A model generated the notes under the pieces. That model had not been told where the DNA came from, ran no database searches, and worked only from the letters and a program-made list of their open reading frames with translations. From assembly GCF_947507565.1 (NCBI RefSeq), contig NC_089194.1, positions 1,612,001-1,676,000 of the forward strand: a DNA stretch of 64,000 bases. The letters are read 5' to 3'. This document shows positions 38,301-50,800 of the stretch, in pieces; position 1 is the first letter of the stretch, and the number at the start of each line of letters is the position of its first letter. Both the position numbers and the translations under genes were made by a program. This DNA is from Oscarella lobularis (Eukaryota; Porifera; Homoscleromorpha; Homosclerophorida; Oscarellidae).

Positions 38301-38513
38301 TGAAGGTACTCAATGTGTTTTCTGTTGTAGGTACTCAATGTGTTTTCTGTTGTAGGTACTCAATGTGTTTTCTGTTGAAGGTACTCAATGTGTTTTCTGT
38401 TGAAGGTACTGAATGTGTTTTCTGTTGAAGGTACTGAATGTGTTTTCTGCTGTAGGTACTCAATGTGTTTTCTGTTGTAGGTACTCAATGTGTTTTCTGT
38501 TGAAGGTACTGCC
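29386..38513. repeat. 25-bp satellite array 1 (about 9.1 kb)
   Basis: Tandem 25-bp units containing GAAGGTACT, then CAATATG or GAATGTG, then TTTTCTGTT, with a common 7-bp internal duplication (TTTTCTG). Large higher-order repeat: landmarks at 31630, 32145, 32629, 32866, 33062, 33485 and 33758 recur exactly 2,966 bp later (34596, 35111, 35595, 35832, 36028, 36451, 36724). A third, shorter step of 2,891 bp leads to 37487. Because 25 is not a multiple of three, the long frames it produces on both strands cycle every 25 residues and are not evidence of genes. Confidence 0.97.
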
Positions 38514-38710
38514 GTATTTCGTCGTCGTTTCGATCCATCTGAGTTCGTACAATAGCGCGCGCTGTAGACAATTGCAATTGGAATGTTGTTTCGTCTCTCA
38601 CCTCGTAAGAAAACGACGTTTTGCGAATCCTCTCTGCACGCCGACGAAAAAAACGCGAACTGCGCGCAGACGCAATAGACGCATCTCCCGTATACCTGCA
38701 TAGAGTTCAT
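38514..38710 (-). pseudogene. Gene X 5' fragment fused to the 25-bp satellite
   Basis: Minus strand: a shortened first exon (MNSMQ, ATG at 38710), its donor and intron, then the start of exon 2 (MDRNDDEIRQ) which runs straight into satellite. Compared with the other two copies, exon 2 is diverged and everything downstream is missing here. Confidence 0.65.
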
Positions 38711-38757
38711 CAATGAAACATAACACCTCTTCTTCATTTATTACCTCAAAACACAAC

Positions 38758-40335
38758 CTAACGTTCATCAGGTTCCCCAATACCGGACAAATCAACGAGA
38801 ACTTTAACAAACATGCAATCATCCTTGATAAACGTCCCACCGTCAAGCGTTGCCAGGGAAACAAAGAGGGGACACCCACTCGCAGTATTCATCTCTTTGC
38901 GCGGTCGCTGAAACGACGACGACGCGGGATCGGGACGAAACGCGTCGGAAACGTGATTTCGCTCAGGCCCTTGATCAATCAAAACGAGCGTCACCTTCTG
39001 GCGAAAGGGCCACGGTAGAAGCGAATCAAATTCGCCTCTCATCACCGTAAAAAATAGAGACAAGTGCGTTCCCAAGCCCATACCGTCGCCATGGAAATAG
39101 AGACGCGCGCACATCTTGTAGCCACATGGGGACAGCATGGGGACGTGTAGAAGGGCTGGGAATAGATAGAAGGGACTTTCCCCGATGCCGCTTCGCGTCG
39201 TCGTCGTCTGACGTCAGTGATCTTCCATAGGAGAACGCCTCGCGTGTATTTATTATCGATGAGATCCAGACGAACGCCGTGTTCAGCGAGGCGGATGTCG
39301 TGCGACGCGATGACGCGATCATGCGCCGGATCTTTGTTCTTTTTCAATTCGGATATCTCTTGCGATTGGGTGGCGACGATTTCTTCAAATTTGAGCATTT
39401 TTTCGGTGAACATTGTGAAGTGACGTGTCGGATTGTCGATCACGTGACGCGTCTCTTTTTGAAGATTGTCCACGCTCTGGTAACAAGCTTCGAGAATTTT
39501 TGCTTGAACGATTTTCTGATTGGCTTCCATATCGCCACAATGTTCCTCGACGTCATTGATTTTAACGCGAAGCGATTCAATAGCGGCGATCGTTTTTTCG
39601 TCGCCGGTTGGGACTTTAAGTGAGGACAGAGTCATTGTCACTTCGTTCAGAGTTTTAGCGATGTGAGCCACGTGCTCTATTAGGGAATCCTTGTTATGTG
39701 CGGAGAGGGCTTTGCGTTGTAGCTAAAGGGGAGGAGAGTTGCTTAGGAATTTATCTATCTATAGAGAGTGTCTCTGTGTACCTGTTGAGTGCATCCAAGC
39801 ACCTCACAGGATATGTCTTTATCTGGGCATGATAGTTCTAAGTGCTGAGATACCTAAAGGAGGAAAAGTGTCCTATTATTTCCTATGTGTACTGCTTATG
39901 TGATCTCTTACCTTGTCTTCGGGAATTTCTTCTGAGCAAACGGGGCATTTAACCATAGATAACTGTTTCCAAATCCCTGACTTAATTTCTAATATGTATT
40001 ATTCCATGTACGTACCTTTTCATCTTTATGAATAATACTTCTATACTGACACTCGTCTTTCATGTGACGCTGCAACCAAGGCAAAGAAAATTCGACTACA
40101 AGTCCAACACACTAGATAAGTGACTGACTTTGAGCAGAGCTTGCTTTCCCTGCCAACTGCATCCTTCCTCTTTCCGATTGCAGTAGACCTCGAGCTCGGA
40201 TATCTCCTTATCGGCAAATACGTCTCTCCAAACCTGTAAGCTCAATAACGACTCGTTTAGGTGACTCTGCTATCGTGTACCTTCACCTCCCTCAGTTTCG
40301 CTCCGCATTTTGGGCATTCAGGCTCTTCGTCCTTT
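38758..40335 (-). pseudogene. TRAF pseudogene: RING exon lost, MATH domain frameshifted
   Basis: Minus-strand paralogue of the intact gene at 60879-62661. Exons for the end of the RING, the TRAF zinc fingers, the coiled coil and the MATH domain are all recognisable. The last exon is 38758-39722, 965 nt against 954 nt in the intact copy. The extra 11 bp duplicates 'ggggacagcat'-type sequence near 39130 and shifts the frame inside the MATH domain, just after SQPFYTSPC. The first RING exon and promoter are absent: the 18-bp repeat array begins at about 40379, inside what is intron 1 in the intact copy. Substitutions elsewhere are few, so the damage looks recent. A truncated protein of about 209 residues after the last-exon Met could still be read, but is unlikely to bind as a TRAF. 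Confidence 0.82.
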
Positions 40336-40378
40336 CTAATCATACATCCGGCTCACGATCCTTCGAGGAAGTTTGCTC

Positions 40379-40635
40379 CAACTACTCCAGAAGTCAGTAG
40401 AGGCTCCAACTACTCCAGAAGTCAGTACAGAGGCTCCAACTACTACAAAGGCTCCAACTACTACAAAGGCTCCAACTACTACAGAGGCTCCAACTACTCC
40501 AGATGTAAGTAGAGGCTCCAACTACTCCAGAAGTCAGTACAGAGGCCCCAACTACTCCAGAAGTCAGTACAGAGGCTCCAACTATTCCAGAAGTCAGTAG
40601 AGGCTCCAACTACTACAAAGGCTCCAACTACTAAA
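40379..40635. repeat. 18-bp-family repeat, left block
   Basis: Repeats built from CCAACTACTCCAGAAGTCAG and CCAACTACTACAAAGGCT. In one plus frame they read APTTPEVSTEAPTT, like mucin linkers, but no start, signal peptide or flanking exon is present. Starts abruptly inside the TRAF pseudogene intron. Confidence 0.85.
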
Positions 40636-40896
40636 TTGACCCCAGGACAAATTGTCCCCAGGACAAATTGTCACAGGACAAATTGTCCCCAGGACAAATT
40701 GTCCCCATGACAAAATGTCCCCAGGACAAATTGTCCCAGGACAAATTGTCCCAGGACAAATTGTCCCAGGACAAATTGTCCACAGAACAAATTGTCCACA
40801 GAACAAATTGTCCCAGGACAAATTGTTCCAGGACAAATTGTCCACAGAACAAATTGTCCTGGGGACAAATGGTCTCAGGACAAATTGTCCCCAGGA
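40636..40896. repeat. 15/16-bp palindromic repeat, block 1
   Basis: Tandem units of CAGGACAAATTGTCC with 0 or 1 extra C. GGGACAA-A-TTGTCCC is a perfect inverted repeat with a single central base, so each unit is its own dyad. The 15-bp form keeps frame (QDKLS) and the 16-bp form shifts it. Confidence 0.93.
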
Positions 40897-41892
40897 AATT
40901 ACAGGGGGTTAGCCAACGGGTCTCTCCAGTAATAAACTACAGCGAAATTACAGGGGGCTAGCCAGCGGGTCTCTCCTGTAATAAACTACAGCGAAATTAC
41001 AGAGGGTTAGCCAACGGGTCTCTCCTGTAATAAACTACAGCGAAATTACAGGGGGTTAGCCAACGGGTCTCTCCTGTAATAAAGTACAGCGAATTTACAG
41101 GGGTTAGCCAACGGGTCTCTCCTGTAATAAATTACAGCGAAATTACAGGGGCTAGCCAATGGGTCTCTCCTGTAATAAATTACAGCGAAATTACAGGGGG
41201 TTAGCCAACGGGTCTCTCCTGTAATAAATTACAGCGAAATTACAGGGGCTAGCTAATGGGTCTCTCCTGTAATAAACTACAGCGAAATTACAGGGACTAG
41301 CCAACGGGTCTCTCCTGTAATAAATTACAGCGAAATTATAGGGAACTAGGCAACGGGTCTTTCCTGTAATAAATTACAGCGAAATTAAAGGGGGCTAGCC
41401 AACGGGTCTCTCCAGTAATAAACTACAGCGAAATTACAGGGGGTTAGCCAGCGGGTCTCTCCTGTAATAAATTACAGCGAAATTACAGGGGGTTAGCCAA
41501 AGGGTCTCTCCTGTAATAAATTACAGCGAAATTACAGGGGCTAGCCAACGGGTCTCTCCTGTAATAAATTACAGCGAAATTACAGTGGTTAGCCAATGGG
41601 TCTCTCCTGTAATAAATTACAGCGAAATTACAGGGGCTAGCCAACAAGTCTCTCCTGCAATAAATTACAGCGAATTTACAGGGGGCTAGCAAACGGGTCT
41701 CTCCTGTAATAAATTACAGCGAAATTACAGGGGGCTAGCCAACGGGTCTCTCCTGTAATAAAGTACAGCGAAACTACAGGGGGTTAGCCAACGGTTCTCT
41801 CCTGTAATAAATTACAGCGAAATTACAGGGTGCTAGCCATCGGTTCTCTCCTGTAATAAATTACAGCGAAATTACAGGGTGCTAGCCATCGG
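40897..41892 (+). repeat. 49-bp satellite, second subfamily, left block
   Basis: About 20 units of 49 bp: ATTACAGGGGGTTAGCC, AACGGGTCTCTCCTG, TAATAAACTACAGCGAA. It shares the core with the PLC-intron family (ACTGGCCAAC replaced by TTAGCCAACG; TCTCTCCTGTAATAAA the same), so they are one family. Dyads CCTGTAAT/ATTACAGG span unit junctions. Confidence 0.93.
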
Positions 41893-44800
41893 TTGAAGGT
41901 ACTCAATACGTTTTCTGTTGAAGGTACTCATTACGTTTTCTGTTGAAGGTACTCAATATGTTTTCTGTTGAAGGTACTCATTATGTTTTCTGTTAAACGT
42001 TCTCAACATGTTTTCTGTTTTCTGTTGAAGGTACTCAATATGTTTTCTGTTGAAGGTACTCATTACGTTTTCTGTTGAAGGTACTCAATGTTTTCTGTTG
42101 AAGGTACTCATTATGTTTTCTGTTAAACGTATTCAATATGTTTTCTGTTGAACGTACTCAATATGTTTTCTGTTTTCTGTTGTAGGTACAGTGTACTCAA
42201 TCTGTTTTCTTTTTCTGTTGTAGGTACTCAATGTTTTCTGTTTTCTGTTGTAGGTCTCAATCTGTTTTCTGTTTTCTGTTGAACGTACTCAATATGTTTT
42301 CTGTTTTCTGTTGAAGGTACTCAATATGTTTTCTGTTGAAGGTACTCATTATGTTTTCTGTTGAAGGTACTCAATATGTTTTCTGTTGAAGGTACTCATT
42401 ATGTTTTCTGTTGAAGGTACTCAATATGTTTTCTGTTGAAGGTACTCATTATGTTTTCTGTTGTATTTACTCAATATGTTTTCTGTTGAAGGTACTGAAT
42501 GTGTTTTCTGTTGAAGGTACTGAATGTGTTTTCTGTTGAAGGTACTGAATGTGTTTTCTGTTGTAGGTACTCAATATGTTTTCTGTTGTAGGTACTCAAT
42601 ATGTTTTCTGTTGTAGGTACTCAATGTGTTTTCTGTTGTAGGTACTCAATGTGTTTTCTGTTGTAGGTACTCAATGTGTTTTCTGTTGTAGGTACTCAAT
42701 GTGTTTTCTGTTGTAGGTACTCAATATGTTTTCTGTTGTAGGTACTCATTGTGTTTTCTGTTGAAGGTACTCAATATGTTTTCTGTTTTAGGTACTCAAT
42801 ATGTTTTCTGTTGAAGGTACTCAATATGTTTTCTGTTTTAGGTACTCAATATGTTTTCTGTTGAAGGTACTGAATGTGTTTTCTGTTGAAGGTACTGAAT
42901 GTTTTTTCTGTTGAAGGTACTGAATGTGTTTTCTGTTGAAGGTACTCAATGTGTTTTCTGTTGTAGGTACTCAATATGTTTTCTGTTGTAGGCACTGAAT
43001 GTGTTTTCTGTTGAAGGTACTGAATGTGTTTTCTGTTGTAGGTACTGAATGTGTTTTCTGTTGAAGGTACTGAATGTGTTTTCTGTTGTAGGTACTCAAT
43101 ATGTTTTCTGTTGTAGGTACTCAATATGTTTTCTGTTGTAGGTACTCAATGTGTTTTCTGTTGTATTTACTCAATATGTTTTCTGTTGAAGGTACTGAAT
43201 GTGTTATCTGTTGAAGGTACTCAATGTGTTTTCTGTTGAAGGTACTCAATGTGTATTCTGTTGTAGGTACTGAATGTGTTTTCTGTTGAAGTTACTCAAT
43301 ATGTTTTCTGTTGTAGGTACTCAATGTGTTTTCTGTTGAAGTTACTGAATGTGTTTTCTGTTGTAGGTACTCAATGTGTTTTCTGTTGGAGGTACTCAAT
43401 ATGTTTTCTGTTTTAGGTACTCAGTATGTTTTCTGTTGAAGGTACTGAATGTGTTTTCTGTTGAAGGTACTCAATGTTTTCTGTTGAAGGTACTGAATGT
43501 GTTTTCTGTTGTAGGTACTCAATGTGTTTTCTGTTGAAGGTACTCAATATTTTTCTGTTGAAGGTACTGTACTCAATATGTTTTCTGTTTTCTGTTGAAG
43601 GTACTCAATATGTTTTCTGTTGAAGGTACTCATTATGTTTTCTGTTGAAGGTACTCATTATGTTTTCTGTTGAACGTATTCAATATGTTTTCTGTTGAAC
43701 GTACTCAATATGTTTTCTGTTTTCTGTTGTAGGTACTCAATACGTTTTCTGTTGAAGGTACTCATTACGTTTTCTGTTGAAGGTACTCATGACGTTTTCT
43801 GTTGAAGGTATTCAATATGTTTTCTGTTGAACGTACTCAATATGTTTTCTGTTTTCTGTTGTAGGTACTCAATACGTTTTCTGTTGAAGGTACTCATTAC
43901 GTTTTCTGTTGAAGGTACTCAATATGTTTTCTGTTGAAGGTACTCATTATGTTTTCTGTTGAAGGTACTCATTATGTTTTCTGTTAAACGTATTCAATAT
44001 GTTTTTTGTTGACGTATTCAATATGTTTTCCGTTTTCTGTTGAAGGTACTCAATATGTTTTCTGTTGAAGGTACTCAATACGTTTTCTGTTGAAGGTACT
44101 CAATACGTTTTCTGTTGAAGGTACTCATTACGTTTTCTCTTGAACGTACTCAATATGTTTTCTGTTGAAGGTACTCATTATGTTTTCTGTTAAACGTACT
44201 CAACATGTTTTCTGTTTTCTGTTGAAGGTACTCAATATGTTTTCTGTTGAAGGTACTCATTACGTTTTCTGTTGAAGGTACTCAATGTTTTCTGTTGAAG
44301 GTACTCATTATGTTTTCTGTTAAACGTATTCAATATGTTTTCTGTTGAACGTACTCAATATGTTTTCTGTTTTCTGTTGTAGGTACAGTGTACTCAATCT
44401 GTTTTCTTTTTCTGTTGTAGGTACTCAATGTTTTCTGTTTTCTGTTGTAGGTCTCAATCTGTTTTCTGTTTTCTGTTGAACGTACTCAATATGTTTTCTG
44501 TTTTCTGTTGAAGGTACTCAATATGTTTTCTGTTGAAGGTACTCATTATGTTTTCTGTTGAAGGTACTCAATGTTTTCTGTTGAAGGTACTCATTATGTT
44601 TTCTGTTAAACGTATTCAATATGTTTTCTGTTGAACGTACTCAATATGTTTTCTGTTTTCTGTTGTATGTACTCAATATGTTTTCTGTTTTCTGTTGAAG
44701 GTACTCAATATGTTTTCTGTTGAAGGTACTCATTATGTTTTCTGTTAAACGTATTCAATATTTTTTCTGTTGAACGTACTCAATATGTTTTCTGTTTTCT

Positions 44801-47800
44801 GTTGTAGGTACAGTGTACTCAATCTGTTTTCTTTTTCTGTTGTAGGTACTCAATGTTTTCTGTTTTCTGTTGTAGGTACTCAATATGTTTTCTGTTTTCT
44901 GTTGAAGGTACTCAATATGTCTTCTGTTTTCTGTTGAAGGTACTCATTATGTTTTCTGTTGAAGGTACTCATTATGTTTTCTGTTGAAGGTACTCAATAT
45001 GTTTTCTGTTGAAGGTACTCATTACGTTTTCTGTTGAAGGTACTCATTACGTTTTCTGTTGAAGGTATTCAATATGTTTTCTGTTGAACGTACTCAATAT
45101 GTTTTCTGTTTTCTGTTGTAGGTACTCAATACGTTTTCTGTTGAAGGTACTCATTACGTTTTCTGTTGAAGGTACTCAATATGTTTTCTGTTGAAGGTAC
45201 TCATTATGTTTTCTGTTGAAGGTACTCATTATGTTTTCTGTTAAACGTATTCAATATGTTTTTTGTTGACGTATTCAATATGTTTTCTGTTTTCTGTTGA
45301 AGGTACTCAATATGTTTTCTGTTGAAGGTACTCAATACGTTTTCTGTTGAAGGTACTCAATACGTTTTCTGTTGAAGGTACTCATTATGTTTTCTGTTAA
45401 ACGTATTCAATATGTTTTCTGTTGAACGTACTCAATATGTTTTCTGTTTTCTGTTGTAGGTACAGTGTACCCAATCTGTTTTCTTTTTCTGTTGTAGGTA
45501 CTCAATGTTTTCTGTTTTCTGTTGTAGGTCTCAATCTGTTTTCTGTTTTCTGTTGAACGTACTCAATATGTTTTCTGTTTTCTGTTGAAGGTACTCAATA
45601 TGTTTTCTGTTGAAGGTACTCATTATGTTTTCTGTTGAAGGTACTCAATGTTTTCTGTTGAAGGTACTCATTATGTTTTCTGTTAAAGGTATTCAATATG
45701 TTTTCTGTTGAACGTACTCAATATGTTTTCTGTTTTCTGTTGTATGTACTCAATATGTTTTCTGTTTTCTGTTGAAGGTACTCAATATGTTTTCTGTTGA
45801 AGGTACTCATTATGTTTTCTGTTAAACGTATTCAATATTTTTTCTGTTGAACGTACTCAATATGTTTTCTGTTTTCTGTTGTAGGTACAGTGTACTCAAT
45901 CTGTTTTCTTTTTCTGTTGTAGGTACTCAATGTTTTCTGTTTTCTGTTGTAGGTCTCAATCTGTTTTCTGTTTTCTGTTGAACGTACTCAATATGTTTTC
46001 TGTTTTCTGTTGAAGGTACTCAATATGTTTTCTGTTGAAGGTACTCATTATGTTTTCTGTTGAAGGTACTCAATATGTTTTCTGTTGAAGGTACTCATTA
46101 TGTTTTCTGTTAAACGTATTCAATATGTTTTCTGTTGAACGTACTCAATATGTTTTCTGTTTTCTGTTGTAGGTACTCAATATGTTTTCTGTTTTCTGTT
46201 GAAGGTACTCAATATGTTTTCTGTTGAAGGTACTCATTATGTTTTCTGTTAAACGTTCTCAACATGTTTTCTGTTTTCTGTTGAAGGTACTCAATATGTT
46301 TTCTGTTGAAGGTACTCATTACGTTTTCTGTTGAAGGTACTCATTATGTTTTCTGTTGAAGGTACTCAATATGTTTTCTGTTGAAGGTACTCATTATGTT
46401 TTCTGTTAAACGTATTCAATATGTTTTCTGTTGAACGTACACAATATGTTTTCTGTTTTCTGTTGTAGGTACTCAATATGTTTTCTGTTTTCTGTTGAAG
46501 GTACTCAATATGTTTTCTGTTAAACGTATTCAATATGTTTTCTGTTGAACGTACTCAATATGTTTTCTGTTTTCTGTTGTAGGTACAGTGTACCCAATCT
46601 GTTTTCTTTTTCTGTTGTAGGTACTCAATGTTTTCTGTTTTCTGTTGTAGGTCTCAATCTGTTTTCTGTTTTCTGTTGAACGTACTCAATATGTTTTCTG
46701 TTTTCTGTTGAAGGTACTCAATATGTTTTCTGTTGAAGGTACTCATTATGTTTTCTGTTGAAGGTACTCAATGTTTTCTGTTGAAGGTACTCATTATGTT
46801 TTCTGTTAAACGTATTCAATATGTTTTCTGTTGAACGTACTCAATATGTTTTCTGTTTTCTGTTGTATGTACTCAATATGTTTTCTGTTTTCTGTTGAAG
46901 GTACTCAATATGTTTTCTGTTGAAGGTACTCATTATGTTTTCTGTTAAACGTATTCAATATTTTTTCTGTTGAACGTACTCAATATGTTTTCTGTTTTCT
47001 GTTGTAGGTACAGTGTACTCAATCTGTTTTCTTTTTCTGTTGTAGGTACTCAATGTTTTCTGTTTTCTGTTGTAGGTCTCAATCTGTTTTCTGTTTTCTG
47101 TTGAACGTACTCAATATGTTTTCTGTTTTCTGTTGAAGGTACTCAATATGTTTTCTGTTGAAGGTACTCATTATGTTTTCTGTTGAAGGTACTCAATATG
47201 TTTTCTGTTGAAGGTACTCATTATGTTTTCTGTTGAACGTACTCAATATGTTTTCTGTTTTCTGTTGTAGGTACTCAATATGTTTTCTGTTTTCTGTTGA
47301 AGGTACTCAATATGTTTTCTGTTTTCTGTTGAAGGTACTCATTATGTTTTCTGTTGAAGGTACTCATTATGTTTTCTGTTGAAGGTACTCAATATGTTTT
47401 CTGTTGAAGGTACTCATTACGTTTTCTGTTGAAGGTATTCAATATGTTTTCTGTTGAACGTACTCAATATGTTTTCTGTTTTCTGTTGTAGGTACTCAAT
47501 ACGTTTTCTGTTGAAGGTACTCATTACGTTTTCTGTTGAAGGTACTCAAAATGTTTTCTGTTGAAGGTACTCATTATGTTTTCTGTTGAAGGTACTCATT
47601 ATGTTTTCTGTTAAACGTATTCAATATGTTTTTTGTTGACGTATTTAATATGTTTTCTGTTTTCTGTTGAAGGTACTCAATATGTTTTCTGTTGAAGGTA
47701 CTCAATACGTTTTCTGTTGTAGGTCTCAATCTGTTTTCTGTTTTCTGTTGAACGTACTCAATATGTTTTCTGTTTTCTGTTGAAGGTACTCAATATGTTT

Positions 47801-50800
47801 TCTGTTGAAGGTACTCATTATGTTTTCTGTTGAAGGTACTCAATGTTTTCTGTTGAAGGTACTCATTATGTTTTCTGCTAAACGTATTCAATATGTTTTC
47901 TGTTGAACGTATTCAATATGTTTTCTGTTTTCTGTTGTATGTACTCAATATGTTTTCTGTTTTCTGTTGAAGGTACTCAATATGTTTTCTGTTGAAGGTA
48001 CTCATTATGTTTTCTGTTAAACGTATTCAATATTTTTTCTGTTGAACGTACTCAATTTGTTTTCTGTTTTCTGTTGTAGGTACAGTGTACTCAATCTGTT
48101 TTCTTTTTCTGTTGTAGGTACTCAATGTTTTCTGTTTTCTGTTGTAGGTCTCAATCTGTTTTCTGTTTTCTGTTGAACGTACTCAATGTTTTCTGTTTTC
48201 TGTTGAAGGTACTCAACATGTTTTCTGTTGAAGGTACTCATTATGTTTTCTGTTAAACGTATTCAATATGTTTTCTGTTGAACGTACTCAATATGTTTTC
48301 TGTTTTCTGTTGTAGGTACTCAATATGTTTTCTGTTTTCTGTTGAAGGTACTCAATATGTTTTCTGTTGAAGGTACTCATTATGTTTTCTGTTGAAGGTA
48401 CTCATTATGTTTTCTGTTGAAGGTACTCAATATGTTTTCTGTTGAAGGTACTCATTATGTTTTCTGTTAAACGTATTCAATATGTTTTCTGTTGAACGTA
48501 CTCAATATGTTTTCTGTTTTCTGTTGTAGGTACTCAATATGTTTTCTGTTTTCTGTTGAAGGTACTCATTATGTTTTCTGTTGAAGGTACTCATTATGTT
48601 TTCTGTTGAAGGTACTCAATATGTTTTCTGTTGAAGGTACTCATTACGTTTTCTGTTGAAGGTACTCATTACGTTTTCTGTTGAAGGTATTCAATATGTT
48701 TTCTGTTGAACGTACTCAATATGTTTTCTGTTTTCTGTTGTAGGTACTCAATACGTTTTCTGTTGAAGGTACTCATTACGTTTTCTGTTGAAGGTACTCA
48801 ATATGTTTTCTGTTGAAGGTACTCATTATGTTTTCTGTTGAAGGTACTCATTATGTTTTCTGTTAAACGTATTCAATATGTTTTTTGTTGACGTATTCAA
48901 TATGTTTTCTGTTTTCTGTTGAAGGTACTCAATATGTTTTCTGTTGAAGGTACTCAATACGTTTTCTGTTGAAGGTACTCAATACGTTTTCTGTTGAAGG
49001 TACTCATTACGTTTTCTGTTGAAGGTACTCAATATGTTTTCTGTTGAAGGTACTCATTATGTTTTGTGTTAAACGTACTCAACATGTTTTCTGTTTTCTG
49101 TTGAAGGTACTCAATATGTTTTCTGTTGAAGGTACTCATTACGTTTTCTGTTGAAGGTACTCAATGTTTTCTGTTGAAGGTACTCATTATGTTTTCTGTT
49201 AAACGTATTCAATATGTTTTCTGTTGAACGTACTCAATATGTTTTCTGTTTTCTGTTGTAGGTACAGTGTACTCAATCTGTTTTCTTTTTCTGTTGTAGG
49301 TACTCAATGTTTTCTGTTTTCTGTTGTAGGTCTCAATCTGTTTTCTGTTTTCTGTTGAACGTACTCAATATGTTTTCTGTTTTCTGTTGAAGGTACTCAA
49401 TATGTTTTCTGTTGAAGGTACTCATTATGTTTTCTGTTGAAGGTACTCAATGTTTTCTGTTGAAGGTACTCATTATGTTTTCTGTTAAACGTATTCAATA
49501 TGTTTTCTGTTGAACGTACTCAATATGTTTTCTGTTTTCTGTTGTATGTACTCAATATGTTTTCTGTTTTCTGTTGAAGGTACTCAATATGTTTTCTGTT
49601 GAAGGTACTCATTATGTTTTCTGTTAAACGTATTCAATATTTTTTCTGTTGAACGTACTCAATATGTTTTCTGTTTTCTGTTGTAGGTACAGTGTACTCA
49701 ATCTGTTTTCTTTTTCTGTTGTAGGTACTCAATGTTTTCTGTTTTCTGTTGTAGGTCTCAATCTGTTTTCTGTTTTCTGTTGAACGTACTCAATATGTTT
49801 TCTGTTTTCTGTTGAAGGTACTCAATATGTTTTCTGTTGAAGGTACTCATTATGTTTTCTGTTGAAGGTACTCAATATGTTTTCTGTTGAAGGTACTCAT
49901 TATGTTTTCTGTTAAACGTATTCAATATGTTTTCTGTTGAACGTACTCAATATGTTTTCTGTTTCTGTTGTAGGTACTCAATATGTTTTCTGTTTTCTGT
50001 TGAAGGTACTCAATATGTTTTCTGTTGAAGGTACTCATTATGTTTTCTGTTGAAGGTACTCAATATGTTTTCTGTTGAAGGTACTCATTATGTTTTCTGT
50101 TAAACGTATTCAATATGTTTTCTGTTGAACGTACTCAATATGTTTTCTGTTTTCTGTTGAAGGTACTCAATATGTTTTCTGTTTTCTGTTGAAGGTACTC
50201 ATTATGGTTTCTGTTGAAGGTACTCATTATGTTTTCTGTTGAAGGTACTCAATATGTTTTCTGTTGAAGGTACTCATTACGTTTTCTGTTGAAGGTACTC
50301 ATTACGTTTTCTGTTGAAGGTATTCAATATGTTTTCTGTTGAACGTACTCAATATGTTTTCTGTTTTCTGTTGTAGGTACTCAATACGTTTTCTGTTGAA
50401 GGTACTCATTACGTTTTCTGTTGAAGGTACTCAATATGTTTTCTGTTGAAGGTACTCATTATGTTTTCTGTTGAAGGTACTCATTATGTTTTCTGTTAAA
50501 CGTATTCAATATGTTTTTTGTTGACGTATTCAATATGTTTTCTGTTTTCTGTTGAAGGTACTCAATATGTTTTCTGTTGAAGGTACTCAATACGTTTTCT
50601 GTTGAAGGTACTCAATACGTTTTCTGTTGAAGGTACTCATTACGTTTTCTGTTGAAGGTACTCAATATGTTTTCTGTTGAAGGTACTCATTATGTTTTCT
50701 GTTAAACGTACTCAACATGTTTTCTGTTTTCTGTTGAAGGTACTCAATATGTTTTCTGTTGAAGGTACTCATTACGTTTTCTGTTGAAGGTACTCAATGT

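Noticed and set aside
29386-38513. Many 60-125-codon ORFs on both strands (for example STENTFSTFNRKHIQYLQQ on minus)
   Set aside because: Produced by a 25-bp repeat lacking stops; frames repeat every 25 residues, exist on both strands and have no start context or flanking exons.
38598-39050. Overlapping plus-strand ORFs in the TRAF region
   Set aside because: Antisense shadows of the MATH-domain exon; the same shadows appear at 60971-61171.
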